Assembly (NCBI GenBank): GCA_030998015.1
Contig: JARWMV010000242.1
Location: 62,001 to 126,000, forward strand
Length of the DNA stretch: 64,000 nt
Origin: Ceratorhiza oryzae-sativae
Lineage: Eukaryota > Basidiomycota > Agaricomycetes > Cantharellales > Ceratobasidiaceae
Reading direction: 5' to 3'
Below are positions 23,426 through 35,042 of this stretch, one piece after another. Each line of letters opens with the position of its first letter. Within the stretch, counting starts at the first letter, position 1. The notes beneath the pieces are model-generated. The model did no database searches. It was not told where the DNA came from and was given only the letters and a program-made list of their open reading frames with translations. The position numbers and the translations under genes are program-made.

Positions 23426-25741
23426 ATGACTTCAGTACTGGCTACCCAGGGGGAACTCCTTGCGAAGAGCGCGGAGTTCTTCGATGCCGCTCCGCTGCAC
23501 ACCTTCAGTACCGCTGCGACAACCGATCAGGACCCTTTCAAGCTCGCCCAAGACATACAGCAAGTCTTGGTCTCGTTTAAAAGCTCCAGTACCGGGCTCA
23601 AAACAGTTGACTCCATGTACGGCACGGAATGGAAGGCGAAGTGGGATCGCCTCAGTGACGTGAGGCATGCGGCTTTGGTTTAGTTAGTCAAGCCCTAACC
23701 ATCCAGTACAGAAATACAACGACTTGCTTATAAGAACTCGAACGGTGGCGACCAACGGCGCGAACTATATCGAAAGTAAGAAAGGCCAGGGACTTCGTTC
23801 TATCCCTATATTCATATCATTTTTTAAATAGGTTTCAATCAGGCGGTACTTTCTGCCTCTAGCACGAGTACTGCTACTTCATCCGTTGTTGCACAGAAGA
23901 TAAAGGATTGGTTAGACGTTAGCATCTCTAAATCATAAGGTCAGGCTTAGCTGCTCATACCCTTGACGTTTTTCCCAGACACATCTCGCCAATGACAGTT
24001 TGAGAAATGACAGTATGCAGCTCTCTCAAGATTTCAAGGATCTATCCGATGAGATTGCGGCTCTCCGCAACACGTTTTCACAATTTGCCATACAGAAAGG
24101 AGCTTCTTATGAGGCTGAGTTGTCCGAGTACCAGCGTAGGATGGAAGCCTTGCAAACAAGGATAAGCTGGTAGGCTTTATGCCAGTGCACCGCACTCATA
24201 TCACTCACTCGAGTTTGATGATTTAGGGAACAGTCTGCCGTAGGCCCTCATGTTGTCATAGGCCAAGATGGTTATTGATATTTCTTTAGGCCGCCGAAGC
24301 ACAACGCGCTCTTGACGGAATTCTTGCCGGACTGTCGTTCATATTGGGAGCACTCGAGTGGCTATTTAGCTTTGGACACAGTGTGAGTGCGATAGATTAA
24401 TCAATTTTGACAATGAGAGAACTATTCGGATCCAGAGTACGCTCATAAGGCAAGGCAAAGAGCGACTTCAGAAGCACATTGACGCCGCGCGAGGCAAGTC
24501 ATCCATGAGGCTTATGGCTTCCATTGACCCACGTTCGATATCTCCGTTCCTTCACCAGATTTGCGTAACGAGAAGAATGCTGTAGCGGCGCAGGCCAAGC
24601 AGATCGCTATCGAGAAATCAAACCTCCACCACCTTCAAATCGTGATGTCAATCTACGTACAGGACGTGGTTGATGTATCCTCGAGGCTCGGACGATTTGC
24701 CGACATGTGGGCCACTGTAAGTTTGCAGCTCAACCCGAACTTTTTTAGTGATTCTCATTGCTCGCCTCTGCCTTCGAATACATCAACCAGTCCCACAGCG
24801 ATTTTATAGAGCTTCGGAACCTATTGGATGATGCGAGTGTCCCACAATCGGTCCGTTTGTCGAATTTCGCAGTCGCCGAAATATCTAAGCGTTCGTGTTG
24901 TAGTCAAACGTATTTCGTAACAGTATTCAAGTCATTACTTCGACATCGACGGTGTTTGCGCACGAAATGAAACGCTTTCTCGAGGCTCTCGATGCCGTTT
25001 CGAGTTCTAGCGTGATGGCTTACGTTCTATCGGCTCAGTTTGGGGGGTCGGACAAACCCGGTGGAGAGCTATTCAATGACGCAAGGACCCTTGATCTAGA
25101 TCCACATCGCCCAATCGTTAATATCTCGGTGACCTCAGGGTGGGTGGTTGACGGTCTCAAGTGGGTACAGACGTTCAAGCACCGACTCCTACTACATGAA
25201 TCTAAGTCTGAAACGGCTTGTCCAGGGTGACCTACCGCCTGAGGAACGGAAAAACTCAGGAGATATCCCACGGGACGGTTAGAGCCGGCACCAGTGTTCT
25301 AACAATCAATGGTGAGCCCCCTGAATATCTTGCATGGAAATATGCTGCTTAATGACGAAATAGATGGCGAGTATATTAGCGAAGTGACTGGGAAATCCGG
25401 TCACGCAAACAATGGAGAACCATGGATGGGCGATTGTGTTCAGCAGATCCAGTTTAAGATAGTTAGCGCCTCTGGAGCTCAGCGCAGTTTCGGTAAGCCT
25501 CCAATCAGATTTCTCGTAATAACACCTGGGCTTCTGTACCCTGGTGTTACCAATCTGCGTTGTATCGGAAATGCTTACTCGGTACTTCTTAGGCCCGTTC
25601 GGCCGGGCGGTTGGACTGGAGGCTAGTGCGACGCATGCCATTACGTGGTCAGGCAGGTTACTGGCGTTCGCTGGATTTGCGAATGACAGAGCAGGACAAG
25701 TTGGGCTCCGTGGAATCTCGTTCGTGCAGGAAGTTTTCTAA
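23426..25741 (+). CDS. Alpha-helical pore-forming-toxin-like protein with C-terminal jacalin-like lectin domain
   Basis: Exons seen: 23426-23659, 23712-23775, 23832-23917, 23979-24169, 24227-24239, 24290-24382, 24436-24493, 24559-24716, about 24791-24836, about 24932-25164, 25226-25311, 25364-25492, 25593-25741. The first eight match the paralogs at 28197-29833 and 33274-35042 in order, phase and often exact length (64, 13 and 158 nt). The helical part has a long amphipathic helix, a hydrophobic segment (AGLSFILGALEWLFSF) and the family block SRLGRFADMWAT. Unlike the paralogs, its second hairpin strand is charged. The C-terminal 150 residues look jacalin-like: SGWVVDGLKW, YRLRNGKTQEISHGT, GEYISEVTG, GPFGRAVG, GLRGISFV. 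Such a domain would bind glycans and could target the helical part to membranes. Intron 7 has a GC donor. The junction at 25165-25226 is off by one base from canonical splicing, so this copy may be broken there or hold a sequence error. Function is inferred from architecture only. Confidence 0.7.
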
Positions 25742-28196
25742 GTGAGAGCTCAGAGAGTTTTGGAAGACCGGGTCGTGAGACCGCGGTGATGCATTTATCA
25801 CATGAAATTACATTGAAAAAATGAAGCCTTGGAAATCACTTGAGTATAGAGACCAAACCATGAGGAAAGAGGAAAAAATTGCCCATGGATTCTATTCAGA
25901 GCGGTATCTTGGTGCTCTCCTTGAACTATCAAACCTCGTTCGAGATGATAAGCTGATCCGTCAACCCCTTTTGCTTTGCCAACCAAGCGAGTGCGTTACG
26001 CCCGTTGAGAAGATAGGGGCTGTATGCCGCAGCCTACGGAGGCGTACAGCCCAATCTTAGGCGCAGGACGGCGTGCCACAGGGGTGCGCCACGTCCATTA
26101 CATATTGGCGACCACGTGCCGTTCGCTCTCTCCTCCTCGACCTTGGCTAGTCGTGTTCGATCGCCCGCACCTCCGTCTTTTCGTCCCGCCCACCATCCCT
26201 TCTCGATCGACTACCGTCGCCCGTTGGCCGCCCGACCCGCGAGTTCGCTCGCGTCTCGGCGCCCCGGTTCCCCCAGCCTCTCCCGGTTGTGCGGCGGTTG
26301 TCCGTCTAGTTTAGCATTTCACGTTTATTCATTTTGTAATTAGCACATTCAATACACGTCGCGCTCGCCCTCCTTGGCCGATGCGTTCATTATCCATCGC
26401 AGGATCGCGCTCCGTTGACGCATCAGGCGGCCATAGTCTAAGATGAAAACATCATCCTCGGGCCTGACGGTTACGCCGAAAGTGGACAGCAGACGCTATG
26501 TATTTTGATGATTCTTAATCCCCGATGACACACTAGGGACCTTGAGATTTCCTCGCCGTAAGCATGGATTGTTCAATATTACTCGATCTAGATTATTCGT
26601 TGAGTAGATGAGGCCCAACACGGCAGTAATAGGTTGAGGCCAGAGGTTGTTGGATTTACAATCATACGCGTGCATGTATGTGGCGTGTTTCTACTCGTTT
26701 CTCGTCCATCTCCGATATCATGTGCGAGTTCGCGGGGACCCCCTCTCCTTCCTCAGTTCTCTACCTTCGTAGTTGAGCTAAGGTCTTGTAGTTTTTTGTT
26801 TCTTTTCTTATGTATTCTTTTCTCACTGTACCCTGTAGTACGATTGTATTTAGCCACCGGAACCTCCCTGCGTGAGAGTACTCAGACAACCAATGGCATG
26901 GGAACCTCGTGCCTCGGACCCACACTCCTGGCTGCTTGGCACGCTCATGTTATGTTGAAAGTCGTAGCTCAAGAGACTCTCGATACCTAGGTGCACCCAG
27001 ATTCATGTTCGCTATTTGAATAGCCTGATCTATAGTGTTCTTTGTCTATATTTGCTTTTTAAAAAACCTAGTATTCATCGCCGATGAAAGCTAGTCGTTT
27101 GTCGATGGATTCTCTTGCGCTCAGACTCCTCTTGCGTTTTCTTTGGCTATGCGTTTCTTGCTCACCAACCCCTATTAAGGCGGTAAGTATAAACAATACT
27201 CAAATAAATTTACACAATATCATATTACATGGTGCTAAGTATATGCAGATAAGGCCAATAGATCATTGCGTTGTAAGCAGACGGGGGCAAGTGTGAGAAG
27301 TATTACTGTAGGTTGGGAAGTGCGCTTTTCTGCCACATTCTTTTTTGTTGATTGAGCAGATGAGATAATGATTATGCGCTCTTAGCTGTAAATTATTGTT
27401 CTTAGCCAAAATGTCTAAACTAATCGATGCTGGGTTTGCGCTTCGAAGTCGGAAGCCCCGACCTGGCGCTTAAACTTTATAGCCACTAATTGTCAATAGG
27501 ACTAAGGTTCGCCGTCGAATTAGCCGTCGTAGAAGAGGTGAGAGATTGAATATCGAAGGAGTAGTGGATTCATTTATTTATCACCTCTTAGGACTCATTT
27601 CGGTGGCTTACGAGCAGTATATGTCGCAGATCTCGAGCCATGGAAGTGTGTCTGGTATGATATTTTATCTGTTCAAGTTTGGAGAGGCAACTCACAATGT
27701 ACCTTGGAATGGGTGAATTGCTTCAAACTACTTGCGTAGTGTGGCGTGGCGGCCTGAGAGGAGGTAAGTTGAATGCATTGTGTACTGTGGCACCAATCGA
27801 TCCTTGATGCTATACTAGTCTTGACAGCCTAATCAGTGCCGCCTTTACGCCACCCCAAACTGGCCAGGCTACTCCAGCGTCAAATAGGGTTCAATCTTAT
27901 TTATGCGCAGACTTTGTGGTCTACGTCTTGTGTCATAGCCTCAGCCGAATTTCAACCGAAAAATAATCTCTCTCAATCTTTGAGGGTATTTTATTTCAGC
28001 AGTTCATCTTTCTTGCCTGCAGAATCTGCTGCTGTCGTCCTATTGTACCTTTCATCGAACTTTGTTTGCTAGCTCAGTTGAATAGTGCCATCGACGAACA
28101 ACCTTCTTTGAGCCTCCATTGGGCAAGGACACATTGTTTCACAGGCATATAATTTCAATTTACATTGATACGGCTTTATCTGGTAAGCAAGGCATA
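25742..28196. other. Spacer between toxin-like genes 1 and 2
   Basis: No confident gene. Short frames (79 codons at 25821-26060, 96 at 26024-26314, 118 at 26634-26990) have no domains. 26060-26300 is GC- and pyrimidine-rich. 26103-26118 has a TTGGCGACC-like string that resembles some retroelement PBS sites, but no LTR is evident beside it. Confidence 0.35.
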
Positions 28197-29833
28197 TCAC
28201 ACCTTCGCAACGGGCAGGCTTGATTGACTGACGGTGGTCGCATAGAACCGAAGTCCAGGGATGAGAGCCTGGTATATGGCCTCCATGAGTTGAACCCGCC
28301 ATACCATGGTCTTGAAGGTTCGCATTAAAACTGTATTCAGACACGGTCAGATGGGCGTCATCTCACCTCGTCGAGTCCAGAGCTCTTGCTAAGGTACTCC
28401 TGAATGAGCTGTGCGTCCTGCAACACCTTTAAACCAAATCACATTAAATATCGATGATTACTGATGCAGATCGATTGGTAACGGACCATGCTGCGAATGC
28501 TCGAAAAATCATCGAGCCGGGCATAGGTCTGGTGTAGATCCTGATCCAAACCGTCGAGTGCAGCCTTGAGTGCTTGAAGATCCTTCAGCTGCGCGTTAAG
28601 GCGGTCCATTTCGGCCTTCTTGATCACCTGCTCCTCTCTAGCGGCTACACAGAGGCGAATAGTTGAGTTCAATATCGGGTCTTTGGGCTCAAACCTACCG
28701 TTCCCAGCCTGGAGGGCTGTAACAAGCTTAGCTGTTGCTGCAATAATTGCGATAGTGGCAGCAGTCTGTTCGACGAGTCAATATTGTTAGGAGTACAGAA
28801 TTTAACCTCTCACAATCAAGGAAACCAGGACACCCGGGCCCGCGGCTCCAAAGGCAGGAAATGCAGCGAGCACGACGGTAACTCCGATTGCGCCTCCTAC
28901 CCCCGTGGCGCCCAGTGCAATGGCTGCCTCTTTTACCTATAAAAAGAACTTAATAATGAGGCATGTGGGGTCACAGATATCGATATACCGTCTTGTCGGC
29001 TCTAAGCCGTAGGATTGGCTTTTAGCGCCAGCCCAACATATGCCAGCCACTCCACTTACGCCTCAATATCCTTCTGTAGGTCTGCAATTCGGGCTTTGAC
29101 TGCCTTGATTTGTTCGTTCAGTTGCGCGCTCTGTGCTTCAAAGAATGCTCCGTATTTCTTGGAAAAGGCTTCGATATCGCTGTACAACTTTGAGAAAGAA
29201 TTCACTCGAGGGGCCGGTTTGGCTGACGCTCGCTAGAACAAACATCAGCTCTGCTGCAGATTATCCAAGTTCACACTGACCATTATGAAAGAGGAAAGCT
29301 CCTCTTTTTTCTCCTCCATTGAAATGCGCGGATCCCTGATTAACGGGAGAAGCACCTTGGCAAAAGCTGCCGTCACGAGCGGTTAAGACTTCATCGAGCA
29401 GGGCCTGGAAGCGGAGACACACATTGCAACTGCACGATTGTATCCGTCGCCGCATCGCGGGAGCTCCACAAAAGTGAGATGAATCGCTAGGAGCTTTATG
29501 TCAGAATAAGGCCAATCTAAACCCATCTCATACCTGTTGATATCCGGCCCAGGTGGGCTTGAGCTTTTCCAACGGTTTACCGTCGGTGCCAGTGTATCCA
29601 GCTGCGTCCACGGATCCCAATTCATTCTTGATTCGCTCGAAAGATTGGTACATGGCCATTGCTGAATCAAACAGGTCTTGGATCTCCTGTATGAGCTGGT
29701 GAGCGATTGTAGGCTCGGAGGCCGTTTTGGTCATCGCAGCGTAGGCGGCATGGAGAGATTCGGCTGGAATACCGTTCGTCTTGAGTTGCTGTATTTCGCC
29801 CATTGCCTGAGCATAAATCGGGTTCGCCGTCAT
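28197..29833 (-). CDS. Alpha-helical pore-forming-toxin-like protein, 385 aa, ten exons
   Basis: Exons on the minus strand: 29833-29534, 29486-29423, 29366-29281, 29232-29060, 29001-28989, 28936-28814, 28765-28699, 28644-28487, 28426-28367, 28310-28197. They join in frame (386 codons). All introns are GT-AG. The protein is nearly all helix: an N-terminal bundle, KLEKLKPTW-like linker before exon 2, a long helix (NEQIKAVKARIADLQKDIE), two strongly hydrophobic Gly/Ala/Val-rich segments encoded by exons 6 and 7 that could form a membrane hairpin, then a charged coiled coil and the block YARLDDFSSIRSM, and a short C-terminal helix. This helix-hairpin-helix layout resembles the ClyA/HBL/XaxAB alpha pore-forming group. 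The resemblance is architectural. The gene is intact, has no lectin tail and no classical signal peptide. A role in competition or defence is a guess. Confidence 0.75.
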
Positions 29834-31526
29834 GGTCGATTCTAGCGTCGGGTTTGGAGTGTAAACTCGGTGGTGGGATGGGAGGTTCTTGATTCCTGTG
29901 GCAGACCTTAAAGGGGACTCAGTACTATGGATAGCTGATTGGAAGGCGCAACAGCGCAGCGAGTACTCTCCACGTCACGGTTTAATTCGGCCCCGAACAT
30001 CAACGTATGGATCTAGGCCAAGAAGTCCAACCCCTGGGGAAGGAATACGCCGTAATCAGTCGTATTGGGGGATGGCACAACCTTTGAAAATCCTCAGTCA
30101 CCCACGCAGATCCGTCGCCGTCCCAATGTAGTATGATCGCCCCTCAAGATAGTGCTTGTTCCGTTGGTCATTATCTAAAACCTGCAGTTTGGTTTTCAGA
30201 CCATGGATCAAAAGTAGGGTATCCAAAATCGGATCCACCATCTCCTCGTGCCTTGAGCGTGACTATGTCGGAACCTCTTAGGAGGCTGAAAGTCCTTTCA
30301 AATTTCATTGATAGAATCAGCTGTGATCTTCAGCCATGAGATGGCGTCAGGTAATAGTATCAGCGGCTTGACAGGATTTTCGGGCTTGGGAAGGGGATAT
30401 CCTTTTACCGCGCATATGCACTGCGTTGTACATAATCCGATCCTTAATACTCAATAGGGGATTTGGCCCAGTTTTTCATACGACTTACAGTTCATGGAGT
30501 CGAGGCCAAAATATGCCGAATAGCACTTTATTTCCTCCTCCTTCCTGCGCCCCGGAGTATAGCTATAGCCATTCGGTACACGATCGCAGCACAAGTGGAT
30601 CTTAGTCGACGCGATCGGAAATCCGATCAACGCAACTCGCATGATTGTCACTACCATTCTTAGCAAGGTTCTTTCCACTCTATATCGGGTATCAGGTGAG
30701 CGCGGGTATGACCACTTGGGCAATACTGTCCATGTGGATCCAATCTTAAGCCGCTATACAGATTGTTCCTGGGTAGCTCCGTGCACTCATCCTGTTCCAC
30801 CTTTTCCGAGTACCTGGCTGGGCCCTTTTGGATGTCCTGGCAATACTTTGATTCAAATCTCCGTTGCCAAATTTTCGATCGAGGGGATGGAGGGTTATAG
30901 TAATACAGTTGGAGCCTAACACTCATCCCGATTTTTGTTGATGAAATTCGAGCTGCTTTAATGATAGCTGACACTGAATCTGCTCCGCTGCTAAAATCCA
31001 GCATTTTGCGGCACTATAAAGCAGTCTACTCGTTAGAGATGCGTGTCAAATAAACGACCCAGAAATCACAGTACTCATTCATTCATGAATTCCGACAAGC
31101 TTCTTCACGATGCTCAGGGCTAACATTCGGGGTAATTCTCAAGCAGCTACCTGGCAAGACCCGCTAATTGTACATCCCCGAATATTTCAGCCCGTGGGCG
31201 ACGAGTAAAATTAACGATGTACTCTATCCATCTCGGATCTCTCGGGATAAAGATGCACTTGGCGTCAAGAATAGAGCTGAGGAGTAGGAGTTGAGCAAAT
31301 TTTGCTTGAAGAGTGCTCGGCCCTGAAACTTCGACTTGGGTGGGACCAGGTTCGCCTGCGTTGTCTGACAAAAGAGTTGTTTTTCGGAACTTTCTGATGT
31401 CCCCTCGTGCTGTGCGGTGTGACATTACACGCCCGCTACATCGCAAGGGCCCGTCATGAGGATTCAGTATGACATCGATTGTTATTCATTTATACATGGC
31501 TGCGTGACAAATAACGTCAAACCTGT
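29834..31526. other. Spacer between toxin-like genes 2 and 3
   Basis: No confident gene. A 99-codon minus-strand frame at 31147-31446 contains ordinary sequence (IFIPRDPRWIEYIVNF) but no domain and no clear splice partners; it lies just 3' of gene 3. Frames at 30451-30723 and 30660-31004 are mutually overlapping and unconvincing. Confidence 0.35.
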
Positions 31527-32805
31527 TTAAGCTGCAGAGCCCGACTTTGTAACGTTCGTTCCATAGTATTGCAACGCGTTCTTGACGTGATTATAGGCAC
31601 CTTGGGCGATTGATACGTCCTAACACGCTTCAGCTAAACATCCATCGCATATAGTTTATCAACATTACTTACGCGCACAATACCACTCTCCGAGATGCTG
31701 ATCGCACGTTGGAGGTGTTCTGCATCGGTCTTTTGCTAAGGGCCACACAAGGTCAGAGCCCGCCTACGAAATTTCTGAACCTCACATACATGTAGCCAAA
31801 GGGCTGAAAATGCGCTTCCAACCCGATCGGGAATAGTATCGAGGCCGGTACAAATCTCCCGTACACTGTTTTGGACTGTAGTGATAAGGTCCTCCTTTCT
31901 TTGACGGTGTCCGTAATGCGCTTTATATTCGTCTCGTAGTCGACCGGAATCTCGGGAGGGGCTAAAAAAACTATTGAGACGAGGATAAACACACCAATTG
32001 GCCGTGAACATACGCTTGCGAGAAAACAGCCCCATGATTCCATGACTTGCGTGCGCGGCCTCAGCCTGATGCCTCCTGTGGGGAATAGCTATAGGAGTGT
32101 GTCACGAAGATGCGGTTTTGATACTTGCTTCTGTTCCTCGCTCAACTTTTCTAGTTTGGCGATTTCGTCTCGGCCATTAGCTATTTCCGGGGTCAACTTA
32201 TCCTGGAGGTTTTCAGTAAAGGATCCAAGTTGTTGCTTGAGCTTTGCGATTTGCTCAAACGCGTGCTCGCTGGTGAGCAAATTCGGGGCCGGCGACTAGC
32301 ATATTACTCGAAGGTCAATCTCGATACGCGCACACTTGGGAAAGAGTACTGACGTCAATGAAAGCTTGGAGGGTCTCAATCTTTTCTCGCTTGCTGTCTT
32401 CCGGACTACTCAGAGCTGGAATGATGATATCGACGAGCCCTACGCAGCACGTAAAAAATGTAATTGGATGACAGTCACCCCACTTACTTGTCGTTCGCGT
32501 CTTGAGTTGTGTCGCCGTATTCCTCGAGAACCACATGAGGTTCGTGTAGATCTAGGCGCGTAATCAGCATCTAGCGGGGTCCGTCCAGTGCCCTCACCCA
32601 CCTCTCGGATGCTGGCCCATTGGTGACTTGGTGCGTCGGGGCTCTCGTCAAACATCTCCTCGCGCTTGAGTGCAACGTAGACTGTCTGGAATTGGTCATC
32701 GGTCCTGATTGTCTCGTTCGAAAGCTGACGGATTGCCGTAGCCAAGTCCCGGTTTTCAGCCTGCAGTGCGTCGGCAGTGGTGTAGTAGGCGGGAGGCAGG
32801 TCCAT
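31527..32805 (-). CDS. Toxin-like paralog with shortened membrane hairpin, about 311 aa
   Basis: Exons on the minus strand: 32805-32602, 32551-32488 (64 nt), 32439-32354 (86 nt), 32295-32125, 32088-31995, 31950-31790 (161 nt), 31735-31673, 31619-31527. Joined length is 312 codons. The N-terminal bundle, the long helix (FEQIAKLKQQLGSFTENL), the second coiled coil and the C-terminal helix align with the paralogs. The part that should be the 13-nt exon plus two hydrophobic exons (191-203 nt in the intact copies) is reduced to 94 nt, with only a weakly hydrophobic stretch (SWGCFLASVCSRPI). The skipped intron next to it would encode a strongly hydrophobic run if retained, so the model is uncertain here. 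It is either decaying or a non-inserting partner subunit. It is divergent from the neighbour at 33274 across a 468-bp gap. Confidence 0.55.
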
Positions 32806-33273
32806 CGGGGGGGGGGGGATTGGGGGAGGATCGACTGAGGCTGCTCGAGGGAAAGGTCAGGTTGCGCGACGATCGATCTGGGCGCATTGGCCACGCCCAA
32901 ATCCAAATCAATCACTTGACCGATCTATTCGCTTCCGCTCTTCCCCGGAACAGAACCGGCCCTTATTACCTTGATTAAGGAGCACCAGGTTTGTTCCGGG
33001 TGGTTGACCCTGCCCCATCGGATGTAAGGAGCCGAAGGCACCCTCGAACGCGTCCGCCGTGATCCGGGGGGTGCTCTCGACCGGGAGTTGCCTGTCCGGT
33101 TTAGCTGGTGTCTGCGCGCTTGTCTCTGACCACTTGCGAACCGTCACCATGCTCAGCGGGATCGTGTTCTGTGGGGGACATACAAAAGGGGGCCGTGTTT
33201 CCACCCCTCTTCATAGCGTCCCATCCGCGATTTACTGCTTGACACTACTCTAGTTCATCTGCGATCTTTCATC
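32806..33273. promoter_or_regulatory. Shared divergent promoter region of toxin-like genes 3 and 4
   Basis: 468 bp separate the two start codons. It begins with a 10-base G run (32807-32818 is G apart from edges), immediately upstream of the minus-strand start. No clear TATA box was found on either side. A bidirectional promoter is inferred from arrangement only. Confidence 0.4.
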
Positions 33274-35042
33274 ATGTCGACTACGGCTATTCTTCCGACT
33301 CAAGCCGCTGTCATGTCCGATATCGAGCGGCTCAAGAAGAAATTGGCCGAGCCCGCCAGCCAGGAAGCGGCTGAGGCTGCGATGGCCGCTGCTATCAAGG
33401 ACCCCAAATACGGCGTCGAACAGAAGCTCCTCGAACAAGTCCAGGCTCTCGGCGACAGCGCAAAACGCGTCGATGCCGCCTTCACCACCGTATCCACTCA
33501 ACTCGCGTCTATTGACAACAACAACTATCTCGACCAGAACGGAAAACCCGTCAAGAAGCTCAAGCCGATCTGGGATGGCTTTCACCAGGTATGTCAGCTC
33601 ACGGCTCCGTTCCGACTGCTGCGTCACTCAGGCCGCTTACAGAGGTTCAAACGGTATCTTTGGACATCTCGAGATACCGCTACGGACACGGCGACATACA
33701 TTTTGAGTGAGTCGAAATCTCGGGCAGAATCCATCGTTTCTCACTACCTCTTCCAGGCTTTTACAAGGTGATTTTGCCAGCAATCGAACAAACCCTCTTG
33801 GACGCCTCGCAACCGGGAGTAACATATTCGGAGAAAAAAGAGATGATCAAAGACATTCGTGCAGACCTCCAGCGTTTCATCGAGGTTATTATGCAAACCA
33901 ACCGCCCCACTACCGACCCGTACTAACGCACCAGTTTACAGCGACCTAACCCCGCGACTCAGGCATCAAACCGCCCTGTCCCTGCGGGTGCAGACCCCTA
34001 CACGGTCGCTCAAGCTCACTCCCAAGACTTTTTGGACCTCAAAGCTGAAATCGAAGCGTTCGCGGGCACTTTTGACAACTTTGCTGCCGGCACACAAGCC
34101 ACTTTGAATGCCGAGCTGCTCAAGGTAACCAATCAAATTAATAGCATCACGGTGGAGATTGCAGGGTGCGATTCCATGCCAACGTTATGATTGACATCAT
34201 CTGACGACATTGATTTCATTTTGCAGTTATGACACTGTGGTAATTATATTTTTCGTTAATTTGAGACCGGTGCATTTGATTAACTCCAAAACCACTACAG
34301 GTTAAAGCCATGGGTATTGCCATGGGCGCGACAGCTGTGGGTGCTGGCGCTGCGGCCGCCGTGGCATTTTTTTGCGGCCCATGGGGACCCATGATTTCAC
34401 TCGGGATCTTGGTAAGATACACTACAGACTCTGCTGCTCATAGTGAGCGAATCAGCCGATTTATTTCAGATTACGGGCGCCTTGGCAGTTATTGCAGAAC
34501 TGGGAACCCTTATCGCATACCTCAAGAAAAAAGCCGGTAAGCTATTTGAGCAGCCGCAACAACCGCCCACTTGCGTACCTTTCAATCAGACGCTGAGGAC
34601 GAATTGAACAAGGCCAAGGCGAGGAAGGCGGCCTTGGAAAAAGAGTTAGATACACTCAAGGCTGTCAAATCCCTGCTTCAGACTCAAAAGACGGACATCA
34701 CGTACATTTGCCAGCGCCTCGATCAATTCGCGAATATCTGGGCCATGGTGCGTCTAGGAAAATAACTTTTAATCACGTGGACACGACTCGATTGTCAACA
34801 ACAGGTCGCTAGCAACGCTCGAGAGGTCGATGGACTGCTCGCGAACGCAGCAGAACCTACTTCTTCTCTCACTGTAAGTACTAACAATTCTTATCCAATC
34901 GCTTATATTGACGGACACGCACTTGAAGACCCTTTCCGGAAATATTGCTATGCTCAAATCCGGCTACGCCGCGCTATACAGTGGCTTGAAGGCTTATGCT
35001 ACGAATGTTGCTGGGTCTGGTGTCTCCAAGCCCACTGCGTAA
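33274..35042 (+). CDS. Alpha-helical pore-forming-toxin-like protein, 420 aa, ten exons
   Basis: Exons: 33274-33588, 33643-33706, 33757-33884, 33942-34165, 34227-34239, 34301-34411, 34470-34536, 34590-34747, 34805-34873, 34929-35042. They join in frame (421 codons) with GT-AG introns; the fourth intron-3 type junction uses a GTTATT donor with a textbook TACTAAC branch site. Segments in order: an N-terminal helix bundle ending KPVKKLKPIWDGFHQ, a long helix (DLKAEIEAFAGTFDNFAAG), a membrane-hairpin candidate with two hydrophobic arms (AMGATAVGAGAAAAVAFF and ALAVIAELGTLIAYL), a charged coiled coil, the block CQRLDQFANIWAM, and a C-terminal helix ending in SKPTA. This matches the ClyA/HBL/XaxAB-type arrangement. 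It is the longest and best-preserved member of the local family. Substrate, target and partner are unknown. Confidence 0.78.

Noticed and set aside
23149..23580. 143-codon plus-strand frame overlapping the first toxin-like gene start
   Set aside because: It covers the TATA box and first exon in another frame; the spliced model at 23426 is supported by three paralogs.
26099..26120. TTGGCGACC string as a retroelement PBS with an LTR to its left
   Set aside because: No TG...CA LTR boundary, paired LTR or gag is recognisable around it.
32807..32818. G run as a regulatory quadruplex
   Set aside because: A single homopolymer run is not enough for a quadruplex call and its length may be a sequencing artefact.
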